Under the pieces are notes generated by a model. It was not told the origin of the DNA. It did not search any database and worked only from the letters and a program-made list of their open reading frames with translations. A program made the position numbers and the translations under genes. Below, piece by piece: positions 41,201 through 53,200 of a stretch of 64,000 nt of DNA (within the stretch, counting starts at the first letter, position 1; each line of letters opens with the position of its first letter). This DNA comes from Antilocapra americana. Lineage: Eukaryota > Chordata > Mammalia > Artiodactyla > Antilocapridae. Location: the NCBI GenBank assembly GCA_007570785.1, contig ML660774.1:7641969-7705968 (forward strand). The letters run 5' to 3'.

Positions 41201-44200
41201 AAATTAAGTCTTGGAATAACCATAGTCATAAATTAAAACTCATGCATCTGCAATAAAGAATAAAGGTCAGACAAGCTCCAATTCTGGGGAGATGACAGAA
41301 AAACACAGGCTCGCAGCAAGCTCTCAGCTTACCCTGTGTTGAATAAAATCCATACTTGCCAAATCATCCATGTGTCTGAGTGGGTGCCTCCAACACGATC
41401 AGGGATCACTGGGGATTTGGTACGTTGGTCAAACATGTGTAGTTGGTCCCTTATTTTAGTATTGATGAAATGGGGTTTAAAAAATTAGGAGAAATTTTGA
41501 ATAGAAATGTGCAAAAGGGTGCCATACAATTTTTGATGTGTCCTCTACATGGATCGAGGAAATTCAGAATTCTATCCAGTTTGTCCTGGTGATAATAGGA
41601 GATGGGGGTGTCGATATATGCGTGTATATGAGCCTTAAATTTCCTTTTTTGTTTGTTTTTGTTTTTTAAAGCATCACACGCTTTCTATTTTCCTGTGTTG
41701 CCTCTAAGTGATGAGTTGGTGAGGGTTGGAGGAAGCAGGTGGGTTTGGGTATTACTGCCAAGAGCTGTCCACAAGTGACCGCTCTGCCTGGAGGACTTTG
41801 CTCTCATTCTTTCTTCCAACCTTTTCTTTTAATCAAAGAAGATGTTGATGACAGGTGTTATTCACCCACCCACCTCTGACGCCAGGCTAAGCCACCATGA
41901 ACCTCTGTCACTTAGGCAGCCTCCTATCTCACTGACAGGAAAGGCCAGGAGACCTGATCAGGGCCTGGCAGGAGGGGGTGGCACACCCAGTAATAATGAG
42001 AGAGTCCACTTAACTGAATCTCTTTAAGAGCAATTTGATATGCCAAGGTATTTTTTGATCCTATTTTATTTCAATCTCTAGAAGCCCTATGAGACACATG
42101 TAATATGTACTCTCCATGTATTTTACTAAGAATGAAATGAATGGGGGTTTAGGCTCCCAAGTGGAAAACATGAGGGACAAATTCAGGAGTTGATGATCCT
42201 GAAAATGGAAACCTTGCTGAAGCATAAATTATAAATATATTTTCAGTTCATTTTCATTAGACATAATCAGTTTAGTGGTGATACTTGTTTAAAAGGGAAT
42301 ATTCAAATTATGTCTGTCTGTCTCTCGATATGTGGGGAGCATCTAACCAAGAAGAGCTTCCTTTTCTTGATTATACTATCCACATAGCATAACTGGGAGT
42401 CAGTTTAATTTCAGCATTTTTTTTTTTTTGGAGATTTTGAAAGTAGACATAGTCAGATAAGCATCAGATTATTAGATTAATTTAGCTCATTAGAGTTGCC
42501 TGAAGGGAATATCCTTTATCTTTAGTAATTCATCTGCACAGGCAGAATATCATTGTGATTACATAATGCAAAACTCTCTTTCTAGAGTAAACTTAATTAT
42601 AGAATGCCCGAACTGATAATTAAAGAAGGATGTAACCTAAGAGCTGGGTGAAGACCTTGAGGAATTGAAGGTCACAATAACTATTAGATTAGAGACACCT
42701 GTTTCAAATGGTCGACCCTATTTTTGTTTTGCTTTGTTTTAACATCTTAAATTTCTTGGGTTACCTCAAGGTCATTTGGCAGACTTCCATCCTGAAAAAT
42801 GAAAAAATAAGCAGACTGTACATAGATAGAGCCTCTTTTTCCCTAATGAGAACATATTTGTCTTTTAACAAGGTATTTACCTAAGAATACTTCTCTTCAT
42901 AATGTGAACAACATTTAACTCCAAAATTCATACCTGTGGTTCTGATTCTAAGTTGATTTTGAAAGGATGAGCCTTTCCATCTTCAGTTACCTGTGGAGAC
43001 CATAAGCGAGCTTCCGCCCTGTAAATAAAAATAAAATTCATAAACCCAAATTCTAATGGGACTTCTAGTTTTAATACACTTTAATTTCCTGCATTTGTGA
43101 AGCCCGAAAACCCAACCATGCTGGCTCCCTGATGTTGAACTTTCAGCCTCCATAACTGTGAGAAATAAATGTTTGTTGCTTAAGCCAGCCAGTCTATGGT
43201 ATTCAATTGTAGCAACTTGAACTAAGGCAAGGACACTTTCTGGATAAAGCAGGTCTGCCATGCACACAGGAGGCATACGGGAGAGGGAGATCCTGGCGAC
43301 CTGCCCTGCAGATGACCACAGGGAAACCCCCCTGGATCTCCTCAGCTTCCCTCCTGTCCTATGTAGGGCACCACAGGAGGCAGGAATGATGTGCCAAGTG
43401 GATTTGCTGCTGGCATCAAGGAAATGGGCTCCATCCAACTCTTCTCTTGTATCTACTTGGGGTCGTGTGGCTCCTGCAGAACTACGTGCTTGGCAGGAGC
43501 ACAGGTGATTCAGAGACAGGGACAGAGTCAGTTTCACCCCATGAAATGGCAGACTGGCTGATGGACTGTGACCTCTGGATACAACAGCAGCAGGATAAAC
43601 ACACATGCTAATCACGGCAACAAATCATTCTTTTCACCATTCAGTTCCAGATCTCAGGACTGATGGCAAAAGATCAGGTCCTATTTCCTAATATTGTTTT
43701 TGATCAGAAATGTCTCCTTGTCTAAAAACCCTCATGTGCCCATGTCCTCTCATACCTTGTGAGATTCTTCCAGGCTGAATTCAGTACAAAACAGAAAACA
43801 GCATACAGGACATTAGCAACCAGATTTTAATAGGATCACACTTCGGCAAGCAGGAGATTCTTTTTGGAAATCCCATTCCATTCTCTACCATGTTTAGAAC
43901 AGCAGTGTAGCTAGACATGCTGTGTAGTGTTTATGTGGCCAGTAGTACTACTTTCTCAGTCGACCAACTGGGTTAGTAAAGGAAAAAAAATTCTTTTAGC
44001 CTTTTTCATTATTCTGACATTCCAGAGAATCCTTTTTAGAAATCCTTTGTTAACAGCTACCAGATTGACTTCAGTGAAGGACAGAACAAAGTGGCCAACA
44101 TACAAAAAAGCGAGTTAAAATTCTGGGTTCTGCTATATTCTTCCTCACTGGGAGAATGAAGTCATTTATCATTCTGGTTCAGGTTCTCCTGCAAAACAGA

Positions 44201-47200
44201 TCATATTTTACCACCATTAATTAAAGATCACCTGTCAATTTTGAGACAGAGCTGGTGTCCTGCTGCCTTAATCCTGTCCTGTGCATCAGCATGAGTCATG
44301 GACTCTGTCCCGAAGCCATCAATAGCCAGGATGACATCTCCAGGACATAGGTTGGCAGCTGCCGCCTTGCTTCCTGGAGTGATCTGAAAGAAATCATCGC
44401 ATAGCTAAAAATCAACACCCTGCGGCATCTTGAGTTTTGTGCCTGACATTTGTACTTCACCTTGGTAACATTCTAAATGTTTCACTGGGCAGGAAATACT
44501 GGGTTCAGTTGCTCAGTCCTGTCTGACTCTTTGTGACCCCAGGGACTGCAGCCCGCCAGGCTCCTCTATCCATGGGATTTCCCAGGCAAGAATACAGGAG
44601 TAGGTTGCCATTTTCTCCTCCAGGGGATCTTCCAGACCCAGGAATCAAACTTGAGTCTTTTGCAGCTCCTGCATTGGCAGGTGGATTCTTCACCACTGAG
44701 CCACCTGGGAAGTCCCCTTCAGAAAATATTGTATCTAGCTTAACTCTTAATTGGCCAATTGGATTCTATTTTCCTGTTATGTGAGATAATTCTATTTCTT
44801 ACTAGCCACATTTTCCCCATTGTGACATTTCTAGTTCTCTTTGAAAACATCTTCCATGACTCCCTGTTTGAATCATATTTTTGCTTTAAATAAAAATTTG
44901 TTTTCTTAGAGTCTTGGGTCACCCCAAACTCTCTATTTGGGAATAGAACTTTACTATTAATATATTTGGGGTGCCTTTATATTTGAATTGAAACAGCTTT
45001 CACATCCCTACAATGCACTTGGATGGGATATAGAAAGCTGGAAAGAGAATCACTCTTGTATTAATAAGAAGTCAGATAAGATGAAAAATTATAACTTTTC
45101 ACAGACTCTTCAGAGAATTGAAGTTGCAGGCAACCAACTAGCTTGGAATCTAAGGAAAGATGGGAGTCTCCAAGGAAAGACGAAATGTAAGCATGGGCTC
45201 ACTTGTACCAGAGCATGAAGGAAGATGGGGCCAAGTGTACTAACTGTCGAGAAGAATTTAGCTAAAATTGTGAACAAGTTGCTAAAGGCCAAATTGCTCA
45301 ACAATTTGAGAGTCTAGAACCCCTGGGAACTGCAGACACATGAGAAGTTTGTCTCCACTTACAGTCTCTTCTCCATAAACAAAGAAGAGATGGAATAAGT
45401 AGAAAACAACTAATAAGATGACAGCTTTCAATTAAACTGTACCACTGATTACATTGCCATAGCTATTCTTCTGAGGAGCAAGTGTAATGATTCTTTTGAC
45501 TGCTATACCCACTCCCAGCTTTTCTGGGTAAACCCAGTTGACAACTAATAGTCCTCACTCGGTGTCACCCTGCCTAATTCTCTAGTGTGATCCCACAACG
45601 TCCTGCTCCTCTTCATCCATTGCCCTACAGCCAGTCAGATTTCCTTTGAGCTCCTCAGATAGGCCAAGCGCACACCTTCTCTGGGCTCTCACACACTGTT
45701 CCTTCTGCCTGAAACATTCTGCATGCTCATCACCCTGTTGCTCCTTCCTCATTCTTTTGGTTTAGGCTTAAATGTCATGAAGAGACCACCCCAGACTTCT
45801 GATGTAGTGTCTCCAGGCCCTCCCTGTTGTTCTCCACTGTGACACCTCATTCTGAAGACAACTTGTACTTGCATGTTTATTTATTTACTTGTGTATTGTG
45901 TCTTCCCAACCTCAAGTTCTTGAGGATATCTACAATACTATGTATATTCCTAATGCTTCCCAGTGTATACTCAGTGTTCTGAACTGATGAATAACTACTT
46001 GAAAGATGAATGAAATGGACATTTAATCAGAGCTTGTGAAACAAAAAGAACTAGTCCCTACCCATCCAAAGATGATGGCTATTAATGTCCATCTGTCATT
46101 GCTCCTTTTGCTAGTTCCCACTGTTTAGAGCAGGATAGTATGTGGAAAGAAAGAAAAGAAAGATAGTGCTAAGACATGTCTTGCTCTTGCGACCCTATGG
46201 ACTGTAGCCTGCCAGGCTCTTCTGTCCATGGGATTCTCCAGGCAAGAATATTGGAGTAGGTTGCCATTTCCTTCTCCAGGGGATCTTCTTTACCCAGGAA
46301 TCAAACCCAGGTCTCCAGCATTGCAGGTGGATTCTTTACCAACTGAGCTATGCAGGAAGCCTGGATAATATATGGAACTTGACTTAAACCTCAAATTGCT
46401 CCAGGAATAAATTAGATCATTCCTAATGTTTAACTGAGGATCAGTCATTATTTCTTCTCCACTTGCTTAATCTAATCATCAATATAATTTAACTTCATGG
46501 CTTTAAGAGAGATCCAAGATTCACATAATTGAATGAAGTTAAGTGAAAGTTACTCAGTCATGTCCGACTCTTTGCAATCCCATGGACTATACAGTCCATG
46601 GAATTCTCCAGCACAGAATACTGGAGTAGGTAGCCTTTCCCTTCTCCAGGGGATCATCCCAACCCAGGGATTGAACCCAGGTCTCCCACATTGCAGGAGG
46701 ATTCTTTACCAGCTGAACTACAAGGGCAGCCCAAGAATACCAGAGTGGGTAGCCTTTCCCTTCTCCAGCGGATCTTCCTGACCCAAGAATCTAACCAGGG
46801 TCTCTTGCATTGCAGGTGGATTCTTTACCAACTGAGCTATGAGAGAAGCCCTGTATAAATGAATAATTCATATAAATTTATATTCATAAAAAGAAAATAA
46901 ACAAATTCTCATGTGTCCTAGATCTTCAGTTTCATCAATAAAATGTTTATTGTAGTCAGTTCATGTCTCTAATCATCTCACTGTAGCAATCATGATTATT
47001 TTCCAGTAGGGACAGATAATGGGGCCCTGGGTGAAGACAACTGGCGATTATTACATCTCAACTTTTGGGAGGCATGCCATTTTTCTATTTAGAAATTCTC
47101 CCAGACTCACAACTGTTAGAAGAATAAGAGTTTCCATCCCCAGTGTGGCTTGCAGAGATAAAAATAACCTCAAACTTTTAATTTTCTCTAGCTATAGTTC

Positions 47201-50200
47201 ATCAAAATCAGTACAGTCTATTTTTAAACTTCTAAGACCAGAATGCTTTTCTTTGAGTTAAAACATGAGAAAGCATGGCTCAATGTGTTTGCTTTTAAAG
47301 ACTCACCTAGCTTTTCTAACATACTTAAATTTGGTTTACATATAATACTCAATATTGGTTTAGAAAAGCCTAACATTATTTCTTAGCTCTGGTTCCAGTG
47401 AGTGTAAACATCTGAGGGTAGGGTTGGTGTGTATCTGTCTATATAAATTTTAAACAGAGACATCTGGTGTGCTGAACTTGGAATATTACTAAATGTGGGC
47501 TTCCCCAGTGGCTCAGTAAAGAATCAGCCTGCAATGCAGGGCCTACAGTCCATGAGGTCACACAGAGTTGGATATGAAGTGACTTTGTACACCTGCATTA
47601 GTAAATATATTTAGCAATGTTAATATGGAAGTTAATAACTATCTTATACTTATCCAAAATATTACATTTACAAAACTCTGATAACTCTATCATTACAACT
47701 CTAAGACAGGCTGGACAAAGGAGCCTGCTTTTTTTCCATCAGATGAGGTAAAGTGACTAAGGAACCTATGTCTTCTCACTAAAGTGGGAGCTGTGTCACC
47801 AGTGGTTTCATTAAGTCACATAGCAAAGGTGGCAGATAGTGATGCTGGAACCAGAGTCTGACTTTGCATTCAACCTGGACATTGATTTCCTGAGACCTCC
47901 AAGGTGAGAGCTGATAAGAAAGAAAAAAAGGATGTTGAGAGATGGATGAGAGAGAAGGAAAAAACAGGATCTTCCCTTCTTCCTGGGTCTCAAGTTCAGC
48001 GAGGCTAGTGATCAGCAAGTGACCACTAAATTGGCCTGGTTTTAGGAAGTTAAAAGATCTGTTTAATCACAAGAATCTATTATTTCCCAGCATTACTTTA
48101 TATTATTACTTTGCATTTCATTTATATTACTGCTCACAGTTTAACATTTTCCCAAATTAGGAGAAGAGAGAGGTAAAGTGAGGCAAAGAGGTTTTCAGTG
48201 GATTATTATTCAGTTTCATTAGTGTCTCAAAAGTTAAAAGCATTTGCGAGATCATTGGAAACAGCACAGCCGCCAGTCACTGAACACATGGTTTCAAACT
48301 TGTCTGATTAGAAGAATCACTTGGTTGGAGGGAAGTGAGGGGGTCTTTGCTCAACATAAAGATTCCAGTCCATTATAGAAGCCTAGAGTCGTGAAGCAGA
48401 AGCTCTAGCAGAGGAACTAGGGAATCTGTGCTTTTAACAAGGCCTTCAGATGATTCCTATGTTTCACATCAATATATTACTTGGGTCTGTTTGGAAAAAA
48501 ATAAAACAAAACAAAACCCTAATTTAAATCACAGGTAAACCATCTTGTAAGTTCCTGTTAACTGTGGGGAAAATGAAGGAAGTCCTTGGCCCTGATGGGA
48601 TTTTTGTTTTAAGAATAAAAATGACTAAAACAGTTATGGAGCAAGACCAGTGTATACTGAAAAGCTGTCCTGCAGGGTGTGGATCTAAATAGTGAGAAAT
48701 CCCATTGCTCAGTTGTTCTCCACTGCTTACAAATAAACTCCCATGTCTGAAAGCCCTCCACAGCACCTGGCTGCAATCTACATTTCTAATTCAATCAGAA
48801 TCTCTGCAAGTAGCAAATGGTCATGGATATTTTCAAAAGTTATCTGAGCGAGTTTAATGTGCAGCCATGTTTAAGAACCCTGTTATACTATTATATACTA
48901 TATTATATATAATTATGTTATATAACAATGTTATACTATTGGTATTTGTCTTTTTTAAGATGAGAAAATGAATACTCAGGAAGTATAAGAAATGTGCTTA
49001 GGGTCACATATCCAATGAAAATTTGAAATTCCTCATGAGTATAACTCTGTAGCTCAAGCTCCCCAGTATCCCACAATGCCACCCTTGCAGGTACTCTCTC
49101 TACTCTGACTCCTATCTCTTTGGTCAGACTTCTTTCATGGAATCCTGGACAAGTTGTATCATGGTAGTTTGTGTACATGTCTCTTTTGATACATGAACTT
49201 CTCAGAGGGGTAGAAACTCATTAAGTTATAACTGTATCCCCCAAAGTGCTTTACACAAACAATACATTCTGCACCTGATAGATACTTGGGGGATGTATGA
49301 ATGTCAGGAACAGATGAACTAGAGCTTGGATGTAGACACGTCTCTGTTAGAACAAAATTAAATACAGTCACCTCTCCAAATCTGTGGGTTCTGCATCCAG
49401 GATTCAACCAACCAAGGACTGAAAATATTTGAAAAAGAATTCCAGAAAGTTCCAAAAAGCAAAACTTGAATTTTCCACATGCTGGCAACTACTTACATCA
49501 TCGTGTTAGGTATTATAAGTAACCTAGAGATGATTTAAAGTATACAGGAGGATGGACCTAGTTTATGTGCAAATACTAGTTTATATAAAAAACTTGTTCA
49601 TCCTGGGGTTTTGGTATACTTGAGCAGCAATGGGGGTTGGGGAGTTAGAGGGATAGAGTTCTGGGAACAATTCCTCAAGGATACCGAAGGCTACATGGGA
49701 AAAAACTGCATTCAACTGTAAACATTTCTTTCTAAAAGTTCAAATTTCAAATATAGTTTATATTAAAGTACTATTCTGTGTTAAAGCCTAACATTTTCTA
49801 TGTTGGTACCCGGGTCCATATACAGCATTCTCTGATCTCGATCCTGGGTGTGCTTGGTATACAAAGGAGGGAAGAGGAAGTGAGTGGGAAGGGACATACT
49901 GGCAGGAGATGTATACAGTCATTTTACATCATGTACACAAAAGAAGCCTGTGCTTTATTCCAAACTGGACCATTTGTGAAAACAAACTGTCTGTAACTTG
50001 GCTGTGATAATAGATCCACCTTCTGGGTGGTCCAAACATTTAAGACAGAGAGAGATTCCTTAGAAACTTTTGCCAGAAGAAGAAAGGCTGCTCACTTAGA
50101 GATGTGAACCTTAAACTCTGTGAAATGCCTAGGCCAGTTGTACATGGTGTTTGCAATAACAACGCCCTCCCTCATGCTGAACATCCGCAACTTAAATTCC

Positions 50201-53200
50201 CATTGCACCAAGTAAAGAGCACCCGTGCCTAGAAACTACTTTCCTACAAATCAGATCACAACCAATTGCTCAAAAAACTTTTTTAAGATTGTCTGGTATT
50301 TGATTTATCATACTTCCAATGTTTTTTTTTTATGATACAGAGTTTTACCTGGCTGATTAATTGGATGGTAAATGATTATTGGGGGGGGGGGGAACCTTTG
50401 TCCTAATTTTGTGAATTGTAATTTCAACTGATGGAGAGAGTTACTTTGTAAACTCCGCTCCCCAGGAGAGGGTGGAGCAGAGGACCGCTGTCTAAGTAGC
50501 ATTGCTATCATCTGCTTTTGTAGAGTGTGAGAAAGGGAAGGGAGGGTATTGCTTGTAGGATAAAAATTGATTGAATTGCCTTGAGGACCATATCTCACTC
50601 ATGGGAGTTATGCTGGGGTCAAGTACAGGCACTGGTGTTTTAATTCTTGGCATGCTTAAGAACTTACATAAAACAAATCAGTGAACAATAAAACAGTTTA
50701 CCTTTTTATTCTTTGTGGGATATTTCTAAGAACACAACTTGCACCTACTAGGAAAACAAAGTTATGTCAAAAGCGAACAATTGAGTGACTCATATTGTGT
50801 CTATTTTTATTCTGTAACATATATGAGGGGCTAGACACTGTGCTTGGCACTGAGTAGCCCCTCAAATTTGCTGGTTTGCTAAGAGGAGGGCATGCAATCT
50901 GTGGGATACAGATGTATTCAAACAACTGTGGTACAAGGAGTAATGTAAGGAGATGTAGGTCAAGAGCTACAGTAATTAAGTGGATGAAATGACAGCTACC
51001 AGAATCAGGCTGGAAGAGTGGTATTTGAATGTGTTTCCAGAGGTGCAGAGGACTACGGAATGGGTGGAGAAGAGAATTCTGGAGAAAAACGATAGCAAGA
51101 GCAATGCCATGTTAGAGTTATCATGAGCAGTACACAGTATGAGCCCCACTACATATTTATGGAGTGAGAGGAAGAAAGGAGAGAGAAGAGAGGGAGGAAA
51201 TGAAATTGAAAACTTGAGTTGGGAGAGGGTGAAAGCCATGAATGTCATGCTAAAAATCACACATTTTATTTTCTATAAACTGGGGATGCCACTGAAGGAC
51301 TTTTAAAAATGGGGAAGATAGGATCAACCAGCAGCCATCTCAGAGATGGCTGGTGAGAATATGCATGGTGAATGGAGAAGGGAGACAACAACTAGCTGTC
51401 AACTTATGAAATCTTGACTGGGGAGAGAGGAAGGAAAAGAGGAAAGGGGTAGATTTGAAAGAGGTAGCATCAGTAGGACCTGGTGATGAGTTGGATGGCA
51501 CAAAATACCTCTTTGGAAATACCTGTACAATAAGCAGAATCTTTCATGTTTGGACTTCAGGATGCAGGCTTTGGAAGCAAGTCCACCTGCGTCAAAGTCC
51601 ATCCCAACACTTGTGGTCACCAGCAGGTTATAAATCTCTTGAAGCATCACTCCCTTCATCTGCAGAAGGGGATATTACTACTACTGCTACTCTGATAGGA
51701 TTATTGTGAGATTCAAGTGAGTTAGCGGATATGAAAGGCTTAGACGAGTGCATGGCAGGTAAAGTATACTAATGCACACACAACCTCATCCACTACCTTT
51801 TAACACAGTATAAAAATTATGAAATTAATACAATTATTCTGCTACCTAATCATAATACTGATAAGTATGTTCATATCTTTTAGTCTTTTTCCCAAATGAT
51901 TTTCAGTATTCTAATAATTTCAGTGGAAGTATTCTCAATTAGGTGTTCATTAAGGTAAAAAGTTCAAGTGACTATGTTTTCATTTATTGAACAAGAGTCT
52001 ACCATGTTAATGGCGTTGGGTACACTTGAAAAATAAAGTGTACACCTATCAGGATAAATTTATAAAGTTATCTCAAAAGTGAATGATTTAATCACTCATA
52101 TTGTGTCTACTTCTATTCTGTAACATAAGAGGTACTAGACACTGTGCTTGGCACTGAGTAGCCCCCCAAATTGCCAGTTGCTCCCCCAGGTGGGGGAGCA
52201 TGCAATCTTTGATACGAATGTATTCAAACAACTGTGGTACAAGGTGTGATGTAAGAAGAGGTTGTAGGTCAAGAACTACACTAATTAAGTGGATGAAATG
52301 AATTAAGTTGATGAACACAAAGCAGTGTAGTGGTACCTGCAGTCCTTGAGTTAAATTAATTGAAAAGAAAATCTGTAGTCAAATGAAATAATCATATTTA
52401 TTTATGTGCACTGCTATTGAACCAAGTGTCACTGTGAGTGACACAAATTAATTATGAGTTAAAAATTCAAACAGAATTGGCTTCCCAAATAATAGTTGTC
52501 ATTATATCAAATATATTTACTGATAGCTCCTGCAGTCAAGTGCAAAATGTTAAGTTCTGCTTTGAAATAAACATTGTTTATAAAGTCAACAACTCAACAT
52601 TTCAAGCATAAGATTAATCATATTGATATGTTCCACAGTAATAGCAAGATACTTCTTTCATAAATCACTAAAAGGATTTTTGTGACAAAATTATTTCCCT
52701 AAATTTACTATAAATATGACTTGTTAGGATTCGTAATATAAATAGGATTTGTTATGATTCAAAAGCTTATTTCATTTAAAATAAACAAATGAAATCTATA
52801 CTTCAGAAACTTTAAAAATATTTCTCTGTAGAGATAATGGAAACTGTTTCCTTTGGTAAATCCATAAAAGGCATTGCTTGGCTCAGATCATTGAACCATT
52901 TTCTGCCTAATTTACTCAGGAACATTTTGGGGGTATGTTAAGTTCTTATGTCTCATATGAAAACATATGTCAGATGTGTTTTTCAAAAAATGTAAAACAA
53001 AGCTTGAAATGTTCCATGTATCCCATATGTTTTGAGATATTTTTAAAAGCCATTGGTTCTTAAATCCCATAAGTAGAACAGAATTTAAAATTTTTTGTTC
53101 AAAGTCTATGTGAGTATGTCAGATTATAAAGTATACATTTATAAAATATAGTATGAGCAGTAAGGAAGAAAATAAAGCATAGTAAAGATATAAACAAGCT

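Noticed and set aside
42983..43615. 210-codon minus-strand open frame over PDLIM3 exon 3
   Set aside because: It is in a different frame from the PDLIM3 exon and includes an LTR-like repeat; no protein similarity.
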